Assembly (NCBI RefSeq): GCF_040219335.1
Contig: NZ_JAVJSQ010000026.1
Coordinates: 1 to 64,000 of the forward strand
Direction of reading: 5' to 3'
From: Gimesia sp.
GTDB lineage: Bacteria > Planctomycetota > Planctomycetia > Planctomycetales > Planctomycetaceae
Length of the DNA stretch: 64,000 nucleotides
The position numbers and the translations under genes are program-made. A model generated the notes under the pieces. It ran no database searches, had not been told where the DNA came from, and saw nothing but the letters and a program-made list of their open reading frames with translations. Below are positions 37,486 through 45,791 of this stretch, piece after piece (position 1 is the stretch's first letter; each line of letters opens with the position of its first letter).

Positions 37486-38787
37486 ATGGCTCGAAACGTG
37501 ACTTCACTGCTGCGAATGCTACTGCTGCTGGTTCTGATTTCAGGAACATGGTCTGCTTCCTCCCGCGCCTGCACGACCGCTGTCATCAGTGGCAAAGCAA
37601 CCGCTGACGGCCGACCACTGCTCTGGAAAAACCGGGACACCTCAAATATCCATAATGAAGTGGTCCTCTTCAAAGAGGGTCCGCTCCGCGCCATCGCCGT
37701 GGTCAATGCAGGCAGCCGAAAATCCGCATTCATGGGCGTCAACGAAGCCGGCTTCTGCCTGGAAAACTCGTTGAGCAAAGATCTCGGTACTCCCGGTAAA
37801 AAGTCTGGCATGGGCAATGGACGTTTCATCAAACATGCCCTGGAAACCTGTGAAACAGTCGAGGACTTCCGCAAACTGCTCGACGAAACCAACAAAACGG
37901 GCCGTCGCACTGTTGCCAACTTTGGTGTCATTGATGCCCGGGGTGGAGCTGCTCTCTTCGAAACCGGACCCGACAGCTACGCAATGTTTGACGCCAACGA
38001 TCCCCAGACAGCCCCCAACGGCTACATCGTACGCTCAAACTTCGCCACCACCGCCCAGGGACTGCCGGCCCTTCCCGAGCAGCGTCATCTGGGAAAGATT
38101 TACTCCGCCGAACGCTATTCCCAGGCGTGCTCCCGACTCGAACAACAGCGGGGAGCTGGCATCACCGTGGAGTACCTGCTCCGCAACCTGACACGCGACC
38201 TGTCCAACCAGCAAGGCACTCCTCACCCCGGCACCGTCAACGGTACCCAGGGAAAGCTGCCTGAAATCATCCAGACCGCAAACACCATCAGCCGATCCAC
38301 CACCGTGTCTGCAGCCGTCTTTCATGGCGTCAAACCCGGAGAAAATCCCGGCCTGACAACCATGTGGACCATTCTGGGCAATCCCAGTTTTTCACTGGCC
38401 GTTCCCTGTTGGGTCGATATGAAACAGGTCGCGGACCCGCTGGAAGATCGCAAGGGAGCCGAGTTGGGAGAGATCGCGATTTCCCTGCGTGCCTGGAGTA
38501 AATCAGCCGAGGGTGACGGCATCGACACCCAGGCCCTCCCCGGTATCTGGGAAGACCTCTGGAAAACAGAAGACAAAATCCTCAAGCTCACGCAAGTTTT
38601 TCAGACCAGCCGCAGACAGCACGGCTATTCACAAGGGGCCGTCACCCGCTTTCATCAGAAGATGGCGACACTCGCCATGCAGGCGATGCAACAGGAACTG
38701 CAGGAAATGAAGCAGGCCGCGATCGACCTGCCTGCTCCTCCGCCTCCCCGGTTCGCACCGGTCAAGAAAACAATCGTGATCCCCTGA
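37486..38787 (+). CDS. Secreted Ntn-hydrolase (C45/choloylglycine-hydrolase-like)
   Basis: 433 residues. Signal peptide 1-28 ends in SSRA; the next residue, Cys29, begins CTTAVISGKATADGRPLLWKNRD, which matches the N-terminal nucleophile and conserved Arg/Asp region of C45 acyl-transferases and linear-amide hydrolases. Signal peptidase cleavage would itself expose the nucleophile, as in some Gram-negative penicillin V acylases. The ENSLSKDL and NFGVIDARGGAALFETG blocks also fit the fold. Substrate is probably an N-acyl or amide bond in the periplasm. A secreted BPL_N-like gene starts 29 nt downstream, so the pair is probably an operon. Confidence 0.85.
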   Translation: MARNVTSLLRMLLLLVLISGTWSASSRACTTAVISGKATADGRPLLWKNRDTSNIHNEVVLFKEGPLRAIAVVNAGSRKSAFMGVNEAGFCLENSLSKDLGTPGKKSGMGNGRFIKHALETCETVEDFRKLLDETNKTGRRTVANFGVIDARGGAALFETGPDSYAMFDANDPQTAPNGYIVRSNFATTAQGLPALPEQRHLGKIYSAERYSQACSRLEQQRGAGITVEYLLRNLTRDLSNQQGTPHPGTVNGTQGKLPEIIQTANTISRSTTVSAAVFHGVKPGENPGLTTMWTILGNPSFSLAVPCWVDMKQVADPLEDRKGAELGEIAISLRAWSKSAEGDGIDTQALPGIWEDLWKTEDKILKLTQVFQTSRRQHGYSQGAVTRFHQKMATLAMQAMQQELQEMKQAAIDLPAPPPPRFAPVKKTIVIP

Positions 38788-38816
38788 ACCATCTGACGAA
38801 ACCAAGGATAGCTTCC

Positions 38817-39596
38817 ATGCGTTCTACTATTAAATTCCGTTGTGCGAATTTCTTCATCCTGTGTCTGGCCTGTCTGCCGATCACAGTTCAGGCAGAAGAA
38901 CAGACAGCTGAAACGAAACTGGTTCGTGTTGCCGTGTTTGACTATCCGGACAAGGAATCAAACGGCCCGCGTAATCTGAAACAGTTCCTCACGCCGGCCA
39001 ATGGTTTCAAGTATCAGGTCGTCCGGCCTGCCAAAATTCGCAGCGGCGTACTCAAAGACTTCGACGTCCTCATCATGCCCGGCGGCAGTGGCAGTAAACA
39101 GTCGAAAGCCCTGGCACCAGAAGGTCGCAAAGCCGTCCGCCAGTTTGTCCAGAACGGCGGTGGTTATGTGGGGATCTGCGCCGGGGCCTACCTCGCCTCA
39201 TCGCATTACCAATGGTCGCTGGGAGTGATCAATGCCCGCGTCTGGGATCGTCAGCACTGGGCCCGCGGCGCTGAAACCGTTGAAATCGGTCTGACACCCG
39301 CCGGACAACAGGTCCTCGCCCGCGGTCCGAAAAGTTACAAAGTACGCTACCAGAACGGGCCACTGCTGGTCCCCGACAACCAGCAGCACCTCCCGGGCTA
39401 CGAAGTTCTGGCGCGTTTCGAAACTGAAGTCGCCCGCAACGGCGCCCCCGCCGGTGCAATGGTGGGCACTCATGCCATCATCCGTTCCAAATACGGTGCC
39501 GGCCGTGTGATCTGTTACAGTCCTCACCCGGAAGCTCAGGATGGTCCGAAATCACTGGTCGCCTCTGGAGTCTACTGGGCAGCCCAGGTGGACTGA
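38817..39596 (+). CDS. Secreted BPL_N / class-I amidotransferase-like protein
   Basis: 259 residues. Signal peptide about 1-26 (core FFILCLACLPITVQA). The body has an FDYPDKESNGPRNL opening, LIMPGGSGSKQSKALAPEG, and the nucleophile elbow GYVGICAGAYLAS with Cys121. SPHPEAQDG near the C-terminus contributes a His. This is the fold of the biotin-protein-ligase N-terminal (BPL_N) domain, related to class-I glutamine amidotransferases and DJ-1 proteins, here without a ligase domain. It may hydrolyse an amide or act as a binding module in the periplasm. Second gene of a pair with the Ntn hydrolase. Confidence 0.85.
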   Translation: MRSTIKFRCANFFILCLACLPITVQAEEQTAETKLVRVAVFDYPDKESNGPRNLKQFLTPANGFKYQVVRPAKIRSGVLKDFDVLIMPGGSGSKQSKALAPEGRKAVRQFVQNGGGYVGICAGAYLASSHYQWSLGVINARVWDRQHWARGAETVEIGLTPAGQQVLARGPKSYKVRYQNGPLLVPDNQQHLPGYEVLARFETEVARNGAPAGAMVGTHAIIRSKYGAGRVICYSPHPEAQDGPKSLVASGVYWAAQVD

Positions 39597-39626
39597 ACGA
39601 TTCCCCCGCTCAGCTAAAGTGAGACT

Positions 39627-40283
39627 TCATAAATCCCAGCGGGAATACCAGACCCGATTCTGCACAGGATCCAGCAGCAGGATCTCTCCATTGTTCCAGG
39701 AGTTCTTTGCCCGCTGTCGTGCGGCGTAGCGAACCTCTGGAGAATCCAACAGGCTTTCTATCTGCGACGCTTCGATCGGGCCCGCAGCTTCAGTTTCCAG
39801 AACGGGAGCACTCATCTCCGAGACCCCGAATCCAAATAACCGGGGAATCTCAGCTGGCACCGGTCCCTGTTGCCAGTCAGTTTCTCCCCACGGGGTAGGT
39901 TGCTTTAACCAGTGTAATATGGTCTCCGCATCGGTATCGAAGACCAGGTAGTATTCACCATCCCCCAGGAATTCGAGCCTCACTTCACCCGCAGAGACAA
40001 CCCGGGCCAACCCCGGCCAGTCGAAACCGGTATAGTGCTTAAAGTCACTTTCCGGGTCGTTCACTTCAGAGTAGTGTGGCTCTTGTGAAAATTTCGCAGG
40101 AGGCAACAGGAACAGAGCCGCCAGCAACCCCACAGGCACGCCCACAAACAGGACCGCCAGCACTAACAACAGGATGACATACCGCTTTCGCAGAGGGATG
40201 TCCGGATCCGCGGAGGCGTCCACATCACTGGGAACATCTTTAGTATCACCAGCAATACGAAACTCCTCCGGAATCCCATTCAT
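39627..40283 (-). CDS. Hypothetical single-pass membrane protein
   Basis: 218 residues. A polar N-terminus of about 33 residues, one membrane helix (YVILLLVLAVLFVGVPVGLL, about 35-58), then a soluble periplasmic domain of about 155 residues. No named domain. It begins 36 nt after the stop of the NHL-type gene on the same strand, so it is probably co-transcribed with it. Codon and amino-acid use match the neighbours. Confidence 0.65.
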   Translation of the reverse strand: MNGIPEEFRIAGDTKDVPSDVDASADPDIPLRKRYVILLLVLAVLFVGVPVGLLAALFLLPPAKFSQEPHYSEVNDPESDFKHYTGFDWPGLARVVSAGEVRLEFLGDGEYYLVFDTDAETILHWLKQPTPWGETDWQQGPVPAEIPRLFGFGVSEMSAPVLETEAAGPIEASQIESLLDSPEVRYAARQRAKNSWNNGEILLLDPVQNRVWYSRWDL

Positions 40284-40319
40284 CGACAGACTCCTGTTGA
40301 GGCAGGATCAGCTCTTCCC

Positions 40320-41327
40320 TTACTTCACCCGCACCAGCTTCATCAGTCGGCCGGAAACGTTCCAGTCCTGCACGTAGAGATTGCCCTCTTTGTCCCAGTA
40401 GGAACCGTGAGTACCGCTGAAGATGCCTTCGCGCCACTGATCCTGAGGGACGTTGAAGTTGCGATGTGTTTTCGGATCTTCGTTGTTACCCAGTACGGCG
40501 ATGATGGTGTTGGTCTTGTCCAGAATGACCAGCCGGCCGTGCAGGTCCGGAACCGAAACGTAATCTCCCTGGATCGCGACTGAAGTCGGCATGCCCAGTC
40601 CGGTGATTACTTCTTCGATGTAGTTCCCATCCAGATCATAATGCACCAGGCGGCCCTTGGGCTGATGGTTACGGTCGCAGATCAACAGGCGGGGCGGATT
40701 GTATCGCGTATCCAACGTCATCCCGTGTGCAGTGTTGAATTCCTTCAAGCCGTTCCCCTTCTTACCGAAGTGGGATTTGTATTTACCATCTTTATCAAAC
40801 TTGAAGATGTAATTACTGGCGTAACCGTCTGAGAGAATAATGTCTCCATTGGGGGCGACGGTAATCGCGGTCGGGGCAAACTTCTTGAGGTTCAGTTCGG
40901 ACTCTTTCGGGAAAGGCAGTTTGAGAACGATGTCTCCCGTCTCGGCGTGAAACTTGATCCCTTCCCCGGCCACGTTGCGGGCACCGTAAATGAATTCCCC
41001 TTCGGGCTCATCCCGGATTTCGATATCGTGAATGTTAGAGTACTCATCTCCCAGAAAACGGCGTACCACTTTCCCGTCGGGCGAGAAGACGAACACGCCC
41101 AGCCTGGCACTCGTGTAGATATTTCCCTCTTTGTCGACAACCACGCCGCCATGGGTGGGTCCCAAAACGGAACGCCCCTGTTCGTCAAACCCCCAGCCGG
41201 GCACCGTATCAAAAGTCATGATACCGCTGCCCATCCGTACCGGTTCGACCTTCTCCGCCGCCATCACCGGCACTGCCAGACAACAGACCACAGCTACCGC
41301 AATTGAACGCAAGCACTTCTTCATCAT
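40320..41327 (-). CDS. Secreted NHL-repeat / beta-propeller protein
   Basis: 335 residues. Signal peptide about 1-23 (CLRSIAVAVVCCLAVPVMAAE). About six blades of NHL-like repeats are visible: THGGVVVDKEGNIYTSARLG, FAPTAITVAPNGDIILSDGY, NTAHGMTLDTRYNPPRLLIC, GMPTSVAIQGDYVSVPDLHG and the last GSYWDKEGNLYVQDWN. It resembles peptidyl-glycine-lyase-like or 6-bladed propeller proteins common in planctomycetes. It is likely a periplasmic binding or enzyme scaffold; no catalytic metal residues can be assigned with certainty. Confidence 0.88.
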   Translation of the reverse strand: MMKKCLRSIAVAVVCCLAVPVMAAEKVEPVRMGSGIMTFDTVPGWGFDEQGRSVLGPTHGGVVVDKEGNIYTSARLGVFVFSPDGKVVRRFLGDEYSNIHDIEIRDEPEGEFIYGARNVAGEGIKFHAETGDIVLKLPFPKESELNLKKFAPTAITVAPNGDIILSDGYASNYIFKFDKDGKYKSHFGKKGNGLKEFNTAHGMTLDTRYNPPRLLICDRNHQPKGRLVHYDLDGNYIEEVITGLGMPTSVAIQGDYVSVPDLHGRLVILDKTNTIIAVLGNNEDPKTHRNFNVPQDQWREGIFSGTHGSYWDKEGNLYVQDWNVSGRLMKLVRVK

Positions 41328-41641
41328 CCGGATTCCTGTCCATAAAATATTCAGATTAATAAGTCAGTCGAAATAAGACGTTCCCCTGTTCAGAGGCGAA
41401 CCATTCCAGTATCCGCGGACCATCAATTGATTGCAACCTGCACATCAAAAAACCTGCATACGTGACATTCCCACGCGTCAGGCAACGCGTCAAACAACTG
41501 TTATTTAACAAGTTAGAACTTTTCTCATTTTTCCTGTAACAGTTTTTCCCAATTCACGCTGAGTAAGTCAGACAGGCATGGGACCTGTCAAACAAAAAAA
41601 CACAATCGTGGAATCTGATACGAAACCAAGGGAACAGGACA
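41328..41641. other. Divergent intergenic region with a short direct repeat
   Basis: About 310 nt between the NHL gene (minus) and the His-rich PDZ gene (plus). ACGCGTCA occurs twice, at 41473-41480 and 41485-41492, a 12-nt period, followed by TGTT/AACA in a small palindrome. These could be operator sites. No gene supported. Confidence 0.4.
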
Positions 41642-42712
41642 ATGAAACGCTTCACACTCAGTTTGGTGATATTGGGCATGGTTATGGGAACAATGGCTCT
41701 GGACGTTTACGCCGGTGGTAGAGGACGCTCAGGTGGTAACTTTGGCAAATCCCGCGGTAACTTCTCTGGTTCAAAAAGAAACTTCCAGTCGTCTTCTTCA
41801 AAGAGAAACTTCCAGTCATCTTCGTTCAAGAAAAAGTTCAACTCGCCGAGCATGAAGTCGACTCCCAAATTCAATCACAATTTTTCCAACAAACAAATCA
41901 ACCACAACAAGTTTTCTAACGTGCATTCGAAAAATACGCACTTCAAGCCGCATACCAACATGAAACAGATTCAGCCCATCAAGAAAGTGCATTCTGGTTT
42001 CAATCATAAGAAACCGGGCAGTGGCTTTACACGCCCCAACCAGAAGCCCTTCAATGGCAAGAACACACTGAAGCCCAAGCCATTCCCCAAACCCATCGAT
42101 CCCGGATTCGGTAATGGCCAATCTGGCAAGAAACCTTTCGATAACATCAAACCTCGTCCCCGTCCCAGTAAACCGTTCCCCGGCAAACCAATTCTCCCTA
42201 AACCAGGTAAAGGACATGGACCGCATGGCGGAAAGCTCGCTGGTAAACATCATGGTCACCACAATGGACACCATCACGGTCACAACCACTGGCACAACCA
42301 TCGTCCTCGCTTCTCCTGGTGGTGGTACAACTACTGCACACCACTGCGAAACTGCGTGCCCGGCAACTACCAGTACTGCAACTACGTGTATCCAACTTGT
42401 GACTATGTCGCCCCCAGCGGAGTGGTTGTGGAAGACGTTCGCTGGTTCCTCGGTTTGAAAGGAATGATGCTGCCCGGCAAAGGGATTGGTGTGGAAACAG
42501 TCGCAGAAAATTCACCTGCCGCTGCTGTTGGCCTGCAACCGGGAATGGTGATCACGAAGTGTAACGGTGTTGTCATCACCGACAACGAAGTCTTCGGCCA
42601 GGTCATCGCTCAGTCAGGTGGCGTACTGGAAATGGAACTGCTGGAATCCATCGAAGGCGAGCCCCTCCAGGCAACCGTTCAGATGACCCAGTTGCCCGCA
42701 GCCAGCTTCTAG
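41642..42712 (+). CDS. Secreted PDZ protein with Lys/Asn/His-rich low-complexity region
   Basis: 356 residues. Signal peptide 1-25 (core LVILGMVMGTMA). Residues ~26-130 are built from repeats such as KRNFQSSS and KFNHNFS, rich in Lys, Asn, Ser and Phe. Residues ~130-200 are Pro/Lys/Gly-rich (FPKPIDPGFG, KPRPRPSK). A His cluster, HHGHHNGHHHGHNHWHNH, is near 205-222 and is a likely metal-binding stretch. Four Cys follow (YCTPLRNC and YCNYVYPTC). The C-terminal ~85 residues are a PDZ domain (GIGVETVAENSPAAAVGLQP, then MVITKCNGVVI). Probably envelope-associated. AAGGGAAC is upstream of ATG. Confidence 0.85.
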   Translation: MKRFTLSLVILGMVMGTMALDVYAGGRGRSGGNFGKSRGNFSGSKRNFQSSSSKRNFQSSSFKKKFNSPSMKSTPKFNHNFSNKQINHNKFSNVHSKNTHFKPHTNMKQIQPIKKVHSGFNHKKPGSGFTRPNQKPFNGKNTLKPKPFPKPIDPGFGNGQSGKKPFDNIKPRPRPSKPFPGKPILPKPGKGHGPHGGKLAGKHHGHHNGHHHGHNHWHNHRPRFSWWWYNYCTPLRNCVPGNYQYCNYVYPTCDYVAPSGVVVEDVRWFLGLKGMMLPGKGIGVETVAENSPAAAVGLQPGMVITKCNGVVITDNEVFGQVIAQSGGVLEMELLESIEGEPLQATVQMTQLPAASF

Positions 42713-42746
42713 GAGTAAGCAATACATGACACTGCAGGCAACCCGT

Positions 42747-42787
42747 AAAACGTCCGATGAGGTGTGAACCTTGTCGGGCGTTTTTTT
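42747..42787 (+). terminator. Intrinsic terminator of the PDZ gene
   Basis: Stem AAAACGTCCGA / TCGGGCGTTTT (one G-T pair; 42747-42757 and 42774-42784) with a 16-nt loop, then more T, 34 nt after the stop. Confidence 0.85.
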
Positions 42788-42846
42788 GTCTTGTACGATT
42801 AGTCGCGAACTTCTTTCAACAGCTCAACTTCCGGGACCGACACTCC

Positions 42847-43650
42847 ATGCTTCGTGAACTAACCGCCTCAGATCAACAGCTCATTCTGGACTATACTTAC
42901 CAGCACGAACTGGAAAACATGTTCGTGATCGGCAGCTTTGAATTCTCTGACAATCCCTTCGAGTTCAACACTTATTTGGGCTATTTCGAAAATGATGTAA
43001 TGACGGGGCTGGGCGTCTACTTTGGCCTCTGGGATGACATCACACTGCACGCTGAGAGTTCCACTGTCATCGATACCTTTGTCGATGAGTTCGTGAAACA
43101 GAACCGGCCTGTGAAATATGTCGTCGCCTTCCAGCGGCATGCACTCCCGACCCTCGACCGTCTCCAGCAGCATGGCATCACCCCCATCAAAGTTCGGGAG
43201 CAGACCCTGTACCTGCTGGAGCAGGAGAATTTCCATGACTGTTCTACAGGAGCAGAAGTCCAGGGGACGTCAGGCGACATAGACGGCATCATTCGCCTGG
43301 GAAACATCATGGATGATCAGCCCCCAGACAGAGTGGTGCCTGAAAACGAGCGGGCGCGCATTGTCCCCGAGTATGAATGGCTACTGAAACAGGCAGGTGA
43401 GATCATCGCTAAAGCCAATGTACACGGGCTATCTCGACACTACGCCCAGGTAGGCGGCGTGATGACACATCCCGCCCATCAGGGAAAAGGCTACGCGAAA
43501 CAGACCGTCAGCGCCACCTGCAGACACTGGTTCGCCCGGGGCAAACAACTCACCCTGTTCGTCAACAACGATAACACCCCCGCCATTCGAGCCTACACCA
43601 GACTCGGATTCCAGCCAATCGGGGAATACATTCATGCAGAATTTGCTTGA
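42847..43650 (+). CDS. GNAT-family N-acetyltransferase
   Basis: About 267 residues from ATG 42847. The frame is open from an alternative start at 42757, inside the terminator, so that start is rejected. The N-terminal half is divergent; the C-terminal half carries the GNAT acetyl-CoA core: VGGVMTHPAHQGKGYAKQTV (motif A with the QGKGY pyrophosphate loop) and NNDNTPAIRAYTRLGF (motif B). It acetylates an amine of an unknown substrate. Cytoplasmic. Convergent with the next gene by 22 nt. Confidence 0.9.
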   Translation: MLRELTASDQQLILDYTYQHELENMFVIGSFEFSDNPFEFNTYLGYFENDVMTGLGVYFGLWDDITLHAESSTVIDTFVDEFVKQNRPVKYVVAFQRHALPTLDRLQQHGITPIKVREQTLYLLEQENFHDCSTGAEVQGTSGDIDGIIRLGNIMDDQPPDRVVPENERARIVPEYEWLLKQAGEIIAKANVHGLSRHYAQVGGVMTHPAHQGKGYAKQTVSATCRHWFARGKQLTLFVNNDNTPAIRAYTRLGFQPIGEYIHAEFA

Positions 43651-43672
43651 AGTATCCGATCAGCGCGGTTCA

Positions 43673-44317
43673 TCAACTGTCTGGGAATTCACCTGTTTTC
43701 AACATGCGCAGCTGAAAACAGGCATTGTTGAACTCTGCTCCTTCCAGCCGGGCCCCTTGAAAAGAAGTGTCGCTCAGCACGCTTCCGACAAACCTGGCAC
43801 CGCGTAAATCGGTATAAGAGAAGTCAGAGCCCTTTAGCTCCGAGTCCCAGAAATCAGCACCTCGCAGTGACGCCCGCTGAAACGAGAGCTTCACATAAGC
43901 GTTGCGGAGCACCAGACCATTCAGAGTACAACCCGCCAGTATTCCACTTTCGTCGGTCTCAATCCGGCTGCCATTGAAAACACGTTCTCCCGCCTGATAA
44001 CGTTCCAGCAACTCTTCTGCGGAGCGGGCCGGTCGAATGCGACGCTGGGCAATCTCATAGGCAGTCAGCAGTCGCGAGGCGATCACCTTGTCCCTCTCAG
44101 GATCAGGCGGACTGATCCACAGCGAGTTTTCCTGAATTCGCAGCAGATGCTCTGCAACGCGCCGTTCATCCGCCCCTCTCTTGAGTAATTGGAGAAGCAC
44201 AACATCGTACCTGGAATACTCACTGAAGGCGGCTTCATCTGCATTCACACCCAGCGGGTCCCACTCACGAAACAAAATGTCATGCACCAGACGAACCAGA
44301 TGAGAGTCAACGTTCAT
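43673..44317 (-). CDS. Pentapeptide-repeat protein
   Basis: 214 residues. Residues 1-115 are helical and unassigned. Residues ~125-205 have tandem pentapeptide repeats with A(D/N)xxx-like units (LNGLVLRNAYVKLSFQRASL, LRGADFWDSELKGSDFSYTD, LRGARFVGSVLSDTSFQGA), enough for four or five coils of a right-handed quadrilateral beta-helix. Such folds mediate protein binding; some mimic DNA, but nothing here proves that. Soluble and cytosolic. Confidence 0.85.
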   Translation of the reverse strand: MNVDSHLVRLVHDILFREWDPLGVNADEAAFSEYSRYDVVLLQLLKRGADERRVAEHLLRIQENSLWISPPDPERDKVIASRLLTAYEIAQRRIRPARSAEELLERYQAGERVFNGSRIETDESGILAGCTLNGLVLRNAYVKLSFQRASLRGADFWDSELKGSDFSYTDLRGARFVGSVLSDTSFQGARLEGAEFNNACFQLRMLKTGEFPDS

Positions 44318-44345
44318 GATGGTTCTCTAAATACAGGAGCAGGAA

Positions 44346-45077
44346 CTATTCAGAATATTTATACTTCAGAATCCCACGACGGATTAACTCATCGATACTT
44401 TTCACCAATCTACCGTCTGTCAATCGCACGAGATCTTCATTGTCATTGATTGGTAAAAAGTCTCTGTTCGAACTCAGAATTCTCTGATTGTGAATATGCA
44501 CCAGTTTTTCAAAAGGAACTTTGGGATAGTATGCATTTTCACCTCCCGGATCTGAATAACACATAAATCGACCGTTACTGGTTGTGATATCACCAGGAGG
44601 GTCTGAAATAAATGTAAAAATAAAATTGGGCCGCCGTGTTACACGACCGTCATGATAATCAATAATAAAAGATACTGCTGAATTTCCATTCTTATGACGT
44701 GAAAGCAAACAGACTCCCGTTTGTCTTAGTTCTTTTAAACTGGAACCAGAGATGACACCAGACAGAAGGGGATCCACAAAGTCATACCTGAATAACAGGT
44801 TCAGTTCTTCAGAAATTGCAGCACGATATTTTTCAGGTACCTGATTCAACTCAATTTGATTAGTTCGAACAGAGCGAAAGACGGGAAAGGGTTTTCTATT
44901 CAGTCGCTTTAAATTGAGCTTAAGCAAAATCCAGTAAATAACAGCTTTGGGAATATTCGGATGCCACATTCCAATATATTCTCGCAAACAATATCGCTCG
45001 TAGTGCTGTTCATAAAAATGCATTCGATTTGTTTCCCAGACAGAATTTACTACTATCTGATTACCGCCGTCATTCAA
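44346..45077 (-). CDS. Hypothetical protein in an AT-rich island
   Basis: 243 residues, soluble, no signal peptide. It is aromatic-rich at the start (YEQHYERYCLREYIGMW) and has a basic helix (LLKLNLKRLNRKPFP). No family recognised. DNA is clearly more AT-rich than the neighbours and codon choice differs, which suggests recent acquisition. It lies 28 nt upstream of the pentapeptide-repeat start on the same strand, so they may share a transcript. Confidence 0.55.
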   Translation of the reverse strand: MNDGGNQIVVNSVWETNRMHFYEQHYERYCLREYIGMWHPNIPKAVIYWILLKLNLKRLNRKPFPVFRSVRTNQIELNQVPEKYRAAISEELNLLFRYDFVDPLLSGVISGSSLKELRQTGVCLLSRHKNGNSAVSFIIDYHDGRVTRRPNFIFTFISDPPGDITTSNGRFMCYSDPGGENAYYPKVPFEKLVHIHNQRILSSNRDFLPINDNEDLVRLTDGRLVKSIDELIRRGILKYKYSE

Positions 45078-45217
45078 ACCAGGTCTTACAGTTTATCATA
45101 ATCAGAAAAATCACTGTCTCCAGTTGAAAATCATCTCTCCAATGAATCGGTTATATTTCATCAATTGCTGAAATTCCTCAAAAAAAAGACTAACGCCACA
45201 TTCCTTCACTTCCTGAC

Positions 45218-45754
45218 ATGCACAATCTCATCATCGACACCCCACTGGGGGAAATCAATTTTTTCGTCTTTGGCGTCACACCAGGGGTGCAGGTGCAGCT
45301 TGATCAGGTGCCGCTCTCACCCCGGTTGCCGGCTGGGATGTCGCTAGAAAACTGCCTCGGTATTCTGCTGCATATTAACTGTCGCGAACCGGTAGAAGAC
45401 CTGATTTTCGAATGCCGACTGCGGGGCCATGAGTACAACTCCTGCTCTTATGAAGGGGGCCAGCATCTGTTTGCAATGTCTTGGGAGAATGCTCAGACGC
45501 AGCTTATGATCGGCACTGAAGATGAAGAGTCCCTCAATGCCCGTCTGCCGGAAGATCAGAAATATGAATTCTGCCCGCTGGGACATGACGAAAAAGGGAT
45601 CTCGCTGACACTGCCTGACCTGGAAAAAGGGAGCCGATGCAGTTTCCACTTCATTGTCGCCTGGCAGGATTTCCCCGCAGCAGATTCGGGAGCCTGCTGG
45701 TACGCCGTCGACGTCAGACACGCGGATCTTTGGAAAGCGTTCAACCATTCTTGA
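45218..45754 (+). CDS. Hypothetical cytosolic protein
   Basis: 178 residues, soluble. It begins MHNLIIDTPLGEINFFVFG with no strong SD. It contains several Cys (NCREPVEDLIFECRLRGHEY, NSCSYEGG) and is acidic overall. Coding character is reasonable, the frame is uninterrupted, and no domain is recognised. The antisense frame is weaker. Confidence 0.55.
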   Translation: MHNLIIDTPLGEINFFVFGVTPGVQVQLDQVPLSPRLPAGMSLENCLGILLHINCREPVEDLIFECRLRGHEYNSCSYEGGQHLFAMSWENAQTQLMIGTEDEESLNARLPEDQKYEFCPLGHDEKGISLTLPDLEKGSRCSFHFIVAWQDFPAADSGACWYAVDVRHADLWKAFNHS

Positions 45755-45791
45755 ACTCAGAGAGACTTATTAAGAATGAATCGCCCAACGA

